Origin: Afipia birgiae 34632
GTDB taxonomy: Bacteria > Pseudomonadota > Alphaproteobacteria > Rhizobiales > Xanthobacteraceae
Reading direction: 5' to 3'
DNA: 64,000 bases
Assembly: GCF_000308295.2 (NCBI RefSeq)
Contig: NZ_HG326652.1
Span: 521,601-585,600 of the forward strand
Below, one piece after another: positions 33,917-42,808 of the stretch (positions are counted from its first letter, which is position 1; each line of letters begins with the position of its first letter). The notes below the pieces were generated by a model. That model did not search any database. It had not been told where the DNA came from and saw nothing but the letters and a program-made list of their open reading frames with translations. A program made the translations under genes and the position numbers.

Positions 33917-34729
33917 TCACGAATCGTCGAGCTTGTTGAGGTCGCGCACCGACTGCATGATCGGCTCGAAATTCGACCGCGCGTCCAGCGCATCGAACAA
34001 CTGGGCTGTGTCCGACAGCAGCGTGTGGGAGCGCTGAATTGCGATTCTGACGTCGTCCTGCGGCGTATCGGACAGGCGGCCATGCCCGGACAGCAGGATT
34101 TTCGAGTTCAGCCCGCGCAGCCGCTCCAGCGATTGAATGTAATCGGCGATGCTTCCCGAGCCGAACACGCCGCCCATCACGCCGCCGGGCATCAAGGTGT
34201 CGGCGGCGAACAGCAAGCCCTTGTCCTGTTCGAACAGGCTGATGCACGCGGAGGTGTGACCGGGCGTGTACATCACGGTCAGCCTGAAGTTGCCGAGATC
34301 GATCAGGTTGCCTTCCTCAAGCCAGATGTCGACGTCGATCGGCACATTCGGTTCGTTGAACATCTTGCGCAACATCGAGAAGTCGTCGCGCAGCATGATC
34401 TTGTTCGCGGCGAGACGATGCGCGGCGATGATCGTCTTCCCGGTGAAGTGGTAGGCCGCGCCGATATGGTCGAGGTGCTCATGGCTGAGCACCACCATGT
34501 CGATGTCGGAAGGCTTGACGCCCAGGTGCTGAAGACATTCCAGCAGATGCGAATAGTTCGACGACAGGCCGACATCGATCATGATGGTCCGCTTGCTGCC
34601 GCGGACCAGATAGGCATTGGCGGCGCGGTTCTTGAACCGGATTTGATAGACGTCCTCGGCGGCCTGAATCAGCGAGCAGACATCGTTGTTGAGAAGGATC
34701 GGAAAGGGAGAGGGCTTGCGGTCGCTCAT
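33917..34729 (-). CDS. MBL fold metallo-hydrolase
   Basis: A 270-residue metallo-beta-lactamase-fold protein. The metal motif SHEHLDH has His83, His85, Asp87 and His88. Further ligands are in YTPGHTSACISLF, FAADTLMPGG and LLSGHGRLSD. Substrates in this superfamily range from thioesters to nucleic acids and lactones, and it cannot be told which applies here. Its ATG overlaps the stop of the cyclic-nucleotide-binding gene by 4 bases. That tight coupling to a sensor domain suggests a shared regulated function. Confidence 0.86.
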   Translation of the reverse strand: MSDRKPSPFPILLNNDVCSLIQAAEDVYQIRFKNRAANAYLVRGSKRTIMIDVGLSSNYSHLLECLQHLGVKPSDIDMVVLSHEHLDHIGAAYHFTGKTIIAAHRLAANKIMLRDDFSMLRKMFNEPNVPIDVDIWLEEGNLIDLGNFRLTVMYTPGHTSACISLFEQDKGLLFAADTLMPGGVMGGVFGSGSIADYIQSLERLRGLNSKILLSGHGRLSDTPQDDVRIAIQRSHTLLSDTAQLFDALDARSNFEPIMQSVRDLNKLDDS

Positions 34730-35097
34730 GGCGCTGCGCCCTTGAAGGTGATCGCGTTCGAGGCGCGCAATCGCTTGCTGAGGGCATCCATGATCATCAG
34801 CGCGAAGGCCGGCTGCTGACTGACGAGGTACACGAAGCGGGCGTGATTGATCCGCATCACCCGCGTACCGGAGACGGCAGCGACCGCCGTCGCCGACCGC
34901 GCCGAACCATCGATGACGGCCATTTCTCCAAAGAACTCGCCTTTGCCGAGGGTGACGATGACCGTCTTGTCCGCGCCCGAATTCTTGACGATGTCGATCT
35001 TGCCTTCCAGCACCACGAACAACTCGCGGCCGGTCGATCCCTCCTCGAAAACGACTTCGGAGGCATCGTACTCGTTGATGCATTTTTCGATTGTCAT
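34726..35097 (-). CDS. Cyclic nucleotide-binding domain protein
   Basis: A 123-residue single cNMP-binding domain. LFVVLEGKIDIVKNSG is the first beta-roll and GKGEFFGEMAVIDGSARSATAVA the phosphate-binding cassette (FGEMA and RSATA). No DNA-binding helix-turn-helix follows, so it is not a complete Crp-type regulator. It may act by protein contact, most simply with the metallo-hydrolase encoded by the next, coupled gene. Confidence 0.87.
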   Translation of the reverse strand: MTIEKCINEYDASEVVFEEGSTGRELFVVLEGKIDIVKNSGADKTVIVTLGKGEFFGEMAVIDGSARSATAVAAVSGTRVMRINHARFVYLVSQQPAFALMIMDALSKRLRASNAITFKGAAP

Positions 35098-35235
35098 GGA
35101 ACGCCCACAGCCTTTCGCCGCCGGTTACGCACCATCATACTAGGACGGAATCCGGAGTGCGCAATCGATACGTTTCGGGCAGGCGCGCACTACCGCAGAG
35201 CACAAATGCGGAGGCCGGCGCGCCGGTTTTCGCGG

Positions 35236-37047
35236 TCACGCTCGCTTCATGTTCGACATCACCATCGTTGCGACGTCAGTATAGGTATTCACCAGCGGCC
35301 CGACGATCTTGTGCATCGCGTTCTTCGAGACCAGCATGTCGTGCATCACGAGGTGATCGATGCCGGTGGTCAGGAAGCAAATGACGGCGTCGCGCGGCGT
35401 CTCGATGATCGGCTCGCCCTTGACGTTGAATGACGTGTTGATGAGCACAGGCACGCCGGTCAGGGCGTCGAATTCCTTCAGCAGCCGGTAGAGCATCGGG
35501 TTGGTGACTTCGCGCACCGTCTGCACCCGCGCCGTGCCGTCGACGTGCACGATGGCTGGAATTTTGTCGCGCCATTCGGGACGGACATTCTTGGCGATCA
35601 GCATAAAGGGCGAGTCTTCCTCACCCTCGAAGATTTCCTTCGCGCGCTCATAAAGTACGATCGGTGCGAATGGCCGGAACGGCTGCCGATGTTTGACGCG
35701 GCTGTTCAGGATATCCTCCATTTCGGGCCTGCGCGGGTCGGCCAGCAGGCTGCGGTTGCCCAGCGCGCGCGGACCGAACTCCGAGCGGTCCTGAAACCAG
35801 CCGATCACCTTTTGATCGGCCAACAGTTTCGCGGTGTCCTTCGCGATATCGTTGCTTTTGGTTTGCGTGGTCTGGATACGAACCAGGAACTTGCTGGCTG
35901 AATCGGCCACTTCCTGATCGGAGTAGCGTCTGCCGACATAGGAATGATCCATCACAAAGTTACGGCGTTGCCTGAGAACCTCAATCCACCCGTAATAGGC
36001 GCAGCCGATCGCGATGCCGTCATCGCCGGCGGCGGGCTGAATCCAGACGTTTTCGAAGCCGGATTCACGCGCCACGCGGCCGTTGGCGACACAGTTCAGC
36101 GCGACGCCGCCCGCGATGCAGAGATTTTTCGCGCCCGTGGTTTCGCGCAGCCACGCCGCGCGGGCGAGCAGCACCTTTTCGGTGTCGTCCTGAACGCGCC
36201 AGGCGAGATCTTCCCAGTGCTTCATCAGCGGGCTGGTTTCCCACTTTTCGTCGCTGTCCATGATGTAGGGCTTGTTCAACTCGGAGGTCCAGCGCGGAAC
36301 GGTGAGGATGTTATCCTTGATCTGCATCAGCGACTTGACGTTGCCGTGACGTCCATAAGGCGCAAGCCCCATCAACTCGCCGCACTTGTTCCAGTCGCCG
36401 AAGATATAGGTGGATGCGCGGCTGTAGAGCGCGCCGAGGCCCGGCATGTTGTAGAACTCGTCGCTGAGAAATCCGCGATCGGGCTCCATCCAGACCTTCT
36501 TGAGGCATTCCAGCCTGGAGCCTGAGAATTTGTAGTAGCTCTCCGACTCGCGCGCCAAGGGCGTGGCGCTGTCGCTCTCGGGGAAGCGTTCGTTGACATC
36601 GGAACGGTAGCTGCCGACGCCATCGACGATCATCACGACGCCGTCCTCGAACGGGGAGACCGCAAAGGCGCTATACGCATGCGCAAGGTGATGCGAGATC
36701 GAAACCACCTTGTCGGATCGCGACAGGAAGTGGGGATGGCTTTTGGCGTCTGCCCGTTCATATTCAGGCAGAAAGCCTGGCAGATCCTGATACAGCAACC
36801 GGTCTTCCATTTCAGGAACGGGCAGGATGTAACAGTTGCGGACCACCAGATCGACGTCATCCAGCGTGATGCCTTCGGCGTCCAGGCAATAGTCGATCAC
36901 TTCCTTGTAGAATCCGCTGGCGTGCTTCTCGCGGGTAATGCGCTCCTTTGCGATTGCATAAGCGATCTCGCCATCCCGCAGCAGACAGGCGCTCACGTCG
37001 TGGTCGTAAGTGTTGAGGCCGAGAACGTAAGTATGTTTTTTTGACAT
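35236..37047 (-). CDS. Carbamoyltransferase (NodU/CmcH family)
   Basis: A 603-residue enzyme transferring carbamoyl from carbamoyl phosphate. The N-terminal kinase-like (ASKHA) domain begins VLGLNTYDHDVSACLLRDG and includes SHHLAHAYSAFAVSPF, whose His residues bind iron in known relatives. CIAGGVALNCVANGR is the nucleotide site. The C-terminal YrdC-like half includes FGPRALGNRSLLADPR and VPVLINTSFNVKGEPI. Substrates in the family are sugars or antibiotic hydroxyls; here it may carbamoylate a surface glycan or secondary metabolite. Length is normal. Confidence 0.91.
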   Translation of the reverse strand: MSKKHTYVLGLNTYDHDVSACLLRDGEIAYAIAKERITREKHASGFYKEVIDYCLDAEGITLDDVDLVVRNCYILPVPEMEDRLLYQDLPGFLPEYERADAKSHPHFLSRSDKVVSISHHLAHAYSAFAVSPFEDGVVMIVDGVGSYRSDVNERFPESDSATPLARESESYYKFSGSRLECLKKVWMEPDRGFLSDEFYNMPGLGALYSRASTYIFGDWNKCGELMGLAPYGRHGNVKSLMQIKDNILTVPRWTSELNKPYIMDSDEKWETSPLMKHWEDLAWRVQDDTEKVLLARAAWLRETTGAKNLCIAGGVALNCVANGRVARESGFENVWIQPAAGDDGIAIGCAYYGWIEVLRQRRNFVMDHSYVGRRYSDQEVADSASKFLVRIQTTQTKSNDIAKDTAKLLADQKVIGWFQDRSEFGPRALGNRSLLADPRRPEMEDILNSRVKHRQPFRPFAPIVLYERAKEIFEGEEDSPFMLIAKNVRPEWRDKIPAIVHVDGTARVQTVREVTNPMLYRLLKEFDALTGVPVLINTSFNVKGEPIIETPRDAVICFLTTGIDHLVMHDMLVSKNAMHKIVGPLVNTYTDVATMVMSNMKRA

Positions 37048-37417
37048 GGAGCAACTTTCGGAGCGGCGGGCTTAAACGCTTAGTGACGGAAATGGTTCGG
37101 ATGGTTCAATCGCGTTTCGCAATTGCGAAGGTGTTTTGTTCAGCATGATGAACAGCGGTTCAGCGTGGGCGCGGCAGTAGCCAGAGTAGCATGAAGAGAT
37201 TGTGATACCTGGTTGGTTAATGCCCTCGCGAAGAGAGCACGCATCATAGGGTTGCTTGACCAGTGAGGCGGCTTGACCCTAGTCTGTTACCGGATGAATC
37301 GTACAATAGTCTTGTTTTTGACTATCTATTTTCCGAATATGCCTGAACGGGACGCAGGCTCGCGAGTTTAATACGCGGAAGTGCTCCACGGCGTTTCCGG
37401 AAATGGAGGTGCTTTCT
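37048..37417. other. Intergenic region
   Basis: About 370 bases between divergent genes. No gene is supported. It should carry promoters for the carbamoyltransferase and for the Gly/Arg-rich protein; the latter start has GGAGGT eight bases upstream. No clear -35/-10 pair is assigned. Confidence 0.4.
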
Positions 37418-37750
37418 ATGACTCAGGTGAAGACACGTTCGAACTTTCTGAAGCGTGCCTTGGCGGCGGCAGCGTTGGTGCTGGTCTATTCGATCAGCTT
37501 CATCGGAACGTCGTTTGTTGTCGCGACGTCGACATCGACCTCGGCGGAAGCCCGTGGTCGCGGCGGTGGCCGCGGTGGCGGACGCGGCGTTGGTCGCGGC
37601 CGTGGTCATGGCGGCGGTTGGGCTCGTGGCCGCGGTCGCGGTCGTGGGTACTATCGTGGCCGTGGTTATGGCTATGGCCGCGGCTTCGGCTTCGTTGCTC
37701 CGGGCTGCTACTGGAGCCCGCGCTGGGGCCGGACGATCTGTCCATATTGA
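37418..37750 (+). CDS. Gly/Arg-rich small exported protein
   Basis: A 110-residue protein. The N-terminal 45 residues carry a long hydrophobic stretch (LAAAALVLVYSISFIGTSFVV) and an Ala-x-Ala-like site before EARGRGGGRGGG, as in a signal peptide. The mature part is a low-complexity series of RG, GRG and YGYGRG repeats and ends with two Cys in PGCYWSPRWGRTICPY. ATG 37418 is chosen because GGAGGT precedes it. Similar Gly-rich exported proteins occur in Rhizobiales; the role is unknown. The high positive charge would favour binding to nucleic acid, membrane or acidic polysaccharide. Confidence 0.66.
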   Translation: MTQVKTRSNFLKRALAAAALVLVYSISFIGTSFVVATSTSTSAEARGRGGGRGGGRGVGRGRGHGGGWARGRGRGRGYYRGRGYGYGRGFGFVAPGCYWSPRWGRTICPY

Positions 37751-37869
37751 TGGTTACGCGCTCGCGTAGAGCGGGCTGCAAGAAAATGCGAGGTGCGCCG
37801 GTTCTCCGTCGCACCTCGTTCCGTTTGAGTGCCTTGCTGGATGTCTGGTCCTGACGAGACCGGATGCTA

Positions 37870-38544
37870 TCAGGATTTGCGGGAGCCTGATGCGCGCGCG
37901 GCAAGAGGGGGCGCGGCATCGGCGCCACCCGCCAGCGCATCTCGCGCCGTTGTTACAATCCGCCGGATGATGTCGTCGGTATCGTTGAGATCGCACAATC
38001 CGCCCGACAGCTTCTTCAGCCGCTCGCTGTCCGTGATGGTTTGCCGGATCATCGCCAGCGCGAAATGCAGGCCCCAATAGATATCCACTTCGTTGCGATG
38101 GGGCAGGGCGAGACGCAGCGCGGTCGCGAACCGCTGCAAATGCCGGAATTCGCGATCGACGATCTTCTTGATCGGCGGCACGGTCTCGACGGAGGCGCGG
38201 GTCATGAAGCGGGCTGCCGCAGAGCGTTGAAGGTCGGGACTGAGGCACCATCGCAGCGGCGGACCAACCAGCGCGGTCAGAATCGCATCCACGCTCGGAC
38301 GGCCGCCGCCTTCCAGTTCCGCGGCTTTCAGCTCAGCAAATCGCTCGCGGTTCAGAACGGTGGTGCGGCTGACGAACAGGTCGGCCAGCAGTTCGTCCTT
38401 GGAGCCAAAATGATAGTTCACCGCCGCGAGATTGACGCCGGCGGCGGCCACGATATCGCGCATCGTGACCTCTCCGAAGCTGCGCTCGGCCCAGAGCATT
38501 TCAGCGGCGGTGAGGATAGCGGTTTTTGTCTGATCGCTCGACAT
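37870..38544 (-). CDS. TetR/AcrR family transcriptional regulator
   Basis: A 224-residue regulator. The N-terminal helix-turn-helix is TMRDIVAAAGVNLAAVNYHFGSKDELL at about residues 26-52, the TetR signature. The C-terminal ligand domain is variable. It is divergent from the acyl-CoA dehydrogenase operon, with a perfect inverted repeat between them, so it most likely represses that operon and itself and is released by an acyl-CoA or related ligand. Confidence 0.9.
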   Translation of the reverse strand: MSSDQTKTAILTAAEMLWAERSFGEVTMRDIVAAAGVNLAAVNYHFGSKDELLADLFVSRTTVLNRERFAELKAAELEGGGRPSVDAILTALVGPPLRWCLSPDLQRSAAARFMTRASVETVPPIKKIVDREFRHLQRFATALRLALPHRNEVDIYWGLHFALAMIRQTITDSERLKKLSGGLCDLNDTDDIIRRIVTTARDALAGGADAAPPLAARASGSRKS

Positions 38545-38606
38545 TCAAGCCAACGTAAGAGGTGCCATGCAAAAGCGCGAAAGCTGTTTCGCGCTGCGAA
38601 ACAAAA

Positions 38607-38652
38607 TCATACATTTGTTTGATCGTCGCTTGCCATTCAAACAAATGTATGA
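38607..38652. promoter_or_regulatory. Perfect inverted repeat, candidate TetR operator
   Basis: TCATACATTTGTTTGA (38607-38622) is repeated in reverse complement at 38637-38652, with 14 bases between, so the arm centres are 30 bases apart, about three helical turns. It lies in the divergent promoter region between the TetR gene and the acyl-CoA dehydrogenase. Confidence 0.75.
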
Positions 38653-38800
38653 AATCAACCTAGCAGCAAGAATGCTGCGCGGCAAGCCGTCGACGCTATG
38701 ACGAGACAACGTCAACAAGGCTGACGTTGATTGTCGGGTGGACAGCCGGTCGCGAGTGTTGCAAGACCATCGACAACCAACAACAAGAGAGGACCGTTCT

Positions 38801-40027
38801 ATGGATTTCACGATGTCTGATCGCCAGAATGAATGGCGCAACCGCGTTATCGCGTTCATGGACAAGCACGTTCGCCCGGCTGCTCCGACCTACAAGGAGC
38901 AGGATGCCAAGGGTGATCGCTGGAAGGTGATCCCGGTTCTCGAAGACCTGAAGAAAAAGGCGAAGGCCGAAGGCCTCTGGAACATGTTCATGCCGCCGAA
39001 CGAGCATGAAGACGATGAATTCCGCGGTGCCGGCCTGACCAATCTCGAATATGCGCCGCTCTCAGAGCAGATGGGCCACTTCTATTGGGCCTCCGAAGTG
39101 TTCAACTGCTCGGCTCCGGACACCGGCAATATGGAAGTGTTCATGCGCTATGGCTCCAAGGAGCAAAAGCGCCAGTGGCTGAAGCCCCTGATGAACGGCG
39201 AAATCCGCTCGGCGTTCCTGATGACCGAGCCGGCGGTGGCGTCATCCGACGCGACCAATATCGAAACCAGCATCAAGCGCGACGGCGATCACTACGTCAT
39301 CAACGGCCGCAAGTGGTGGTCGTCCGGCGCTGGCGATCCGCGCTGCAAGATCGCGATTCTGATGGGCAAGACCGACGTCAACGCGCCGCGCCATCAGCAG
39401 CAGTCGCAGATCCTCGTGCCGCTCGACACGCCCGGCATCACCATCGAGAAGATGCTGCCTGTGTTCGGCTTCGACGATGCGCCGCACGGTCATGCGCAGA
39501 TCTTGCTTGAGAACGTGCGCGTGCCTGCCAGCAACATTCTGCTCGGCGAAGGACGTGGCTTCGAAATCGCGCAGGGCCGCCTCGGTCCAGGCCGTATCCA
39601 TCACTGCATGCGCACCATCGGCGCCGCCGAAGCCGCGCTCGAGAAGATGGTCAAACGCCTGTCGTCGCGCACCGCCTTCGGCAAGAAGATCATCGAGCAG
39701 TCGGTGTGGGAACAGCGCATCGGCGAAGCGCGCACCAACATCGAAATGACCCGTCTGCTCTGCCTCAAGGCGGCGGACATGATGGACAAGGTCGGTAACA
39801 AGGCCGCGCAAACCGAAATCGCCATGATCAAGGTCGCAGCGCCGAATATCGCGCTCAAGATCATCGACGACGCGATCCAGGCATTCGGTGCGGCGGGCGT
39901 GTCCGACGAAGCCGGTCTGGCGAAATCCTACGCGGGCATCCGCACGCTGCGTCTGGCGGACGGTCCGGATGAAGTTCATAACCGCGCCATTGCACGGCTT
40001 GAGCTTCGGAAGTATTCCAATCAATAA
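38801..40027 (+). CDS. Acyl-CoA dehydrogenase family protein
   Basis: A 408-residue flavoprotein. [20 protein letters not shown] is the FAD/substrate block, [16 protein letters not shown] follows, and [21 protein letters not shown] and [35 protein letters not shown] are the C-terminal family blocks. It resembles the ACAD domain of mammalian ACAD10/11 and bacterial LvaC. AGAGAGGA lies ahead of ATG 38801. First gene of a five-gene operon under the TetR-type operator. Confidence 0.9.
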   Translation: MDFTMSDRQNEWRNRVIAFMDKHVRPAAPTYKEQDAKGDRWKVIPVLEDLKKKAKAEGLWNMFMPPNEHEDDEFRGAGLTNLEYAPLSEQMGHFYWASEVFNCSAPDTGNMEVFMRYGSKEQKRQWLKPLMNGEIRSAFLMTEPAVASSDATNIETSIKRDGDHYVINGRKWWSSGAGDPRCKIAILMGKTDVNAPRHQQQSQILVPLDTPGITIEKMLPVFGFDDAPHGHAQILLENVRVPASNILLGEGRGFEIAQGRLGPGRIHHCMRTIGAAEAALEKMVKRLSSRTAFGKKIIEQSVWEQRIGEARTNIEMTRLLCLKAADMMDKVGNKAAQTEIAMIKVAAPNIALKIIDDAIQAFGAAGVSDEAGLAKSYAGIRTLRLADGPDEVHNRAIARLELRKYSNQ

Positions 40028-40056
40028 CTGAACTAATAAGAAGATTGGAAGACAGT

Positions 40057-41118
40057 ATGGGTCTCGGTGTGAGAAACGACTCTGACTTCTCCGGCACAAT
40101 GCCGGTGGAAGAGCGCCATCGTGTTGACGAAGCCAGTCTCGCCAAATGGATGGCGGCGCATGTCGAAGGCTACGCGGGTCCGCTCACGGTCTCGCAGTTC
40201 AAGGGCGGTCAGTCGAATCCGACATATCGCCTCGACACACCGAAGACCTCCTACGTGATGCGGCGTAAGCCGTTCGGCAAACTCTTGCCGTCGGCTCACG
40301 CCGTGGACCGTGAATTCAAGGTGATCGCGGCGCTGCACGCGCAGGGCTTTCCGGTGGCGCGTGCCTATGCGCTCTGCATGGATGACGCCGTGATCGGCGC
40401 GGCCTTCTACATCATGTCGATGGAAGAGGGGCGCGTGTTCTGGAATCCGACGCTGCCGAGTCTCGAGCCCAAGGAACGTCACGCGGTCTTCACGTCGAAG
40501 ATCGAGACGCTGGCGAAGCTGCACAGCTACGATCCGGAGAAGATCGGGCTGGGTGACTTCGGCAAGCCCGGCAATTATTTCGCACGTCAGGTCGATCGCT
40601 GGACCAAGCAGTATCGCGCGTCCGAGACCGATCCGATCCCGGAGATGGATCGCCTGATCGAATGGCTGCCGAAGACTGTGCCGCACCAGGCGCGTGTTTC
40701 GGTTGTTCATGGCGACTATCGCCTCGACAACATGATTTTCCATGCGGACAAGCCTCTGGTGAAAGCCGTGCTGGACTGGGAGTTGTCCACGCTCGGTGAT
40801 CCGATGGCCGACTTCGCCTATCTGCTCATGCAGTGGACGATGCCGGGACTCGATGGCGCTGATTTCAGGGCGCTCAACATTCCGACAATGGACGAGGCGG
40901 AGGCCATTTATTGCAAGGCGGCGGGCGTTCCGCCGATTGCGGACCTCAACTGGTATTTCTCCTACAACCTGTTCCGGCTCGCCGGCATTGTGCAGGGAAT
41001 CGCCAAGCGAATCGTGGATGGCACTGCAGCGAATGCAAAGGCGCAGGAATCCGCCTCTCGCCGCATCCCGCTGGCGCAGGCGGCCTGGGTTTACGCTCAG
41101 AAGGCCGGCGCGAGCTAA
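40057..41118 (+). CDS. Phosphotransferase family protein (APH-like kinase, ACAD10/11 type)
   Basis: A 353-residue kinase-fold protein. VSQFKGGQSNPTYRL is the Gly-rich ATP loop, YVMRRKPFGKLLPSAHAVDRE the Lys strand and Glu helix, VVHGDYRLDNMIFH the catalytic loop (HGDYRLDN) and AVLDWELSTLGDPMADFAYLL the metal-binding Asp block. In ACAD10/11 and in LvaA such domains phosphorylate the 4-hydroxyl of 4-hydroxyacyl-CoAs. It starts 29 bases after the dehydrogenase; GGAAG precedes ATG 40057. Confidence 0.87.
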   Translation: MGLGVRNDSDFSGTMPVEERHRVDEASLAKWMAAHVEGYAGPLTVSQFKGGQSNPTYRLDTPKTSYVMRRKPFGKLLPSAHAVDREFKVIAALHAQGFPVARAYALCMDDAVIGAAFYIMSMEEGRVFWNPTLPSLEPKERHAVFTSKIETLAKLHSYDPEKIGLGDFGKPGNYFARQVDRWTKQYRASETDPIPEMDRLIEWLPKTVPHQARVSVVHGDYRLDNMIFHADKPLVKAVLDWELSTLGDPMADFAYLLMQWTMPGLDGADFRALNIPTMDEAEAIYCKAAGVPPIADLNWYFSYNLFRLAGIVQGIAKRIVDGTAANAKAQESASRRIPLAQAAWVYAQKAGAS

Positions 41119-41189
41119 CTCACAAACAAATCTGGCTGAGACGCGCGGCAGCGCGTGTCCGCTTAATTCAACACAATCTGGAGAACATC

Positions 41190-41975
41190 ATGGGTCGCCT
41201 CGAGGGCAAGTCCGTCATCATCACCGGCGCGGGCAGCGGTATCGGCCGCGCGGCATCGCTGATGTTCACGAAGGAAGGCGCGAAGCTGATCGCGGTCGAC
41301 AAGACCGAAGGCGTCAACGAAACCGTCGAGCAGGTGCGCAAGGCTGGCGGCACCGCTGAAGCCGTGATGGCCGATGCTGGTTCCGAGAATGACGTGAAGG
41401 CTTTCATCGCCAAGGCAATCTCGGCTTACGGCAAGCTCGATGTAATCTGGGCCAATGCCGGCATTGGCGGTGGTCTGATCCCGCTGGCGGAGCAGACGCC
41501 CGAGCATTGGCAGGAAGTTTTGCGCGTCAACCTGATCGGGCCTTTCCTCGCGGTGAAGCACTCCATTCCGCACATGGTGAAGCAGGGCCATGGCGCCATC
41601 GTCTGCACCGCGTCGGTTGCGGGCCTGAAGGCCAACGCCAGCGGTCATCCCTATGCCGCGAGCAAGGCGGGCGTGATCAGCCTCGTGCAGACCACAGCCT
41701 ATTCGCTCTCGGGCACCAACGTTCGGATCAACGCGGTGTGCCCCGGATTGATCGAGACCGGCATGACCAAGCCGATTTTCGATGGCGCGAAGGTGCGCGG
41801 CACCGAAAACAAGATCGGCCAGCTCAATCCGCTCAAGCGTCCGGGCCAGCCGCACGAACTCGCGGCGATGGGTCTGTTCCTCGCCAGCGACGAAGCGTCC
41901 TACGTCAACGGGCAGGCGTTCCCGGTCGATGGCGGTTTGACCGCGTCGATGCCGTACGCCGGCAAGCCGATCTGA
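41190..41975 (+). CDS. SDR family NAD(P)-dependent oxidoreductase
   Basis: A 261-residue classical short-chain dehydrogenase. VIITGAGSGIGRAASL at residues 9-24 is the cofactor loop, NAGIGGG the structural motif, and Tyr155 and Lys159 in PYAASKAG the catalytic pair. Asp at DKTEGVNE after strand 2 (AVDK) suggests NAD preference. A 3-hydroxyacyl-CoA dehydrogenase step is plausible from the operon, but is inference. A much longer ORF starts at 40911 in another gene; ATG 41190 is the clear family start. Confidence 0.9.
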   Translation: MGRLEGKSVIITGAGSGIGRAASLMFTKEGAKLIAVDKTEGVNETVEQVRKAGGTAEAVMADAGSENDVKAFIAKAISAYGKLDVIWANAGIGGGLIPLAEQTPEHWQEVLRVNLIGPFLAVKHSIPHMVKQGHGAIVCTASVAGLKANASGHPYAASKAGVISLVQTTAYSLSGTNVRINAVCPGLIETGMTKPIFDGAKVRGTENKIGQLNPLKRPGQPHELAAMGLFLASDEASYVNGQAFPVDGGLTASMPYAGKPI

Positions 41976-41981
41976 TCGCAA

Positions 41982-42719
41982 ATGTCGAATTCTTCCGCCA
42001 AGCCGTTCGTTGCGCAGCATGCCATCCCCGTGGGCGTGACATCGACGCGCTGGTGGTGGGTACGTCATGCCCCGGTGCGCGAGGATGGCGGCAACATCTA
42101 CGGTCAGTCCGACATCGGTTGCGATTGCAGCGACAGCATCGTGTTCGCGGGCGTTGCGAAATTCCTGCCGCGAGAGGCTGTCTGGTTTTCCAGCAATCTG
42201 AAGCGTACGCACCAGACCGCCGCGGCAATCTGGGCCGCGGGATTGCCGAAGCCCGATCAGATGCATCAGGACAAGGCATTCGCCGAGCAGGATCTCGGCG
42301 AGTGGCAGGGCATGAATCGCGCCGCGTTCTTTGCGGCGCGTCCGGCGTCGATCGCGAGCTACTGGTTCGCACCCGCGCATGAGCGCGCGCCGGGCGGCGA
42401 GAGCTTCAACGATCTGTCGGATAGGACGGTGAGCGGTATCCGGCGCATCAATGCCGCGCACGCGGGCAAGGACATTGTCTGTGTGTCGCACGGCGGTCCG
42501 ATCAAGGCGGCGATTGCGCACGCGCTCGGACTCGAGGCGGGTGCGGGATTCGCTTTCACCATCGACAACTGCTCGGTGACGCGGCTGGATTATCTGGCGA
42601 GCGATAGCCATAGCGGCTGGCGGGTGCCGATGATCAACCAGCAGCCCTGGATCGCCAGCCACGCGCATGATGCCATGCATCAGCCCGCCGGCCCGGAAGT
42701 CACCAACAAACTCGGATAG
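41982..42719 (+). CDS. Histidine phosphatase family protein (phosphoglycerate mutase-like)
   Basis: A 245-residue protein. WWWVRHAPVRED holds the phospho-accepting His29 after Arg28, with Ala in place of the more common Gly of RHG. FSSNLKRTHQTAAAIW supplies the second Arg, EQDLGEWQGMN the third block and IVCVSHGGPIKAAIAHALG the second His. The family dephosphorylates sugars, nucleotides and proteins. It follows the SDR gene by 6 bases and might act on the phosphorylated intermediate of the kinase in the same operon. Confidence 0.85.
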   Translation: MSNSSAKPFVAQHAIPVGVTSTRWWWVRHAPVREDGGNIYGQSDIGCDCSDSIVFAGVAKFLPREAVWFSSNLKRTHQTAAAIWAAGLPKPDQMHQDKAFAEQDLGEWQGMNRAAFFAARPASIASYWFAPAHERAPGGESFNDLSDRTVSGIRRINAAHAGKDIVCVSHGGPIKAAIAHALGLEAGAGFAFTIDNCSVTRLDYLASDSHSGWRVPMINQQPWIASHAHDAMHQPAGPEVTNKLG

Positions 42720-42808
42720 GGCACGATCCCGAAGAAGATTTTCGGAAGAGATCGCGCCCATGACAATGTAACAGCGGCGCCGCCGCGGATATCGCAGGAG
42801 AGAAACGC

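Noticed and set aside
41163-42761. A 532-codon minus-strand frame over the SDR and phosphatase genes
   Set aside because: The plus-strand genes have full family motifs; the antisense frame has none.
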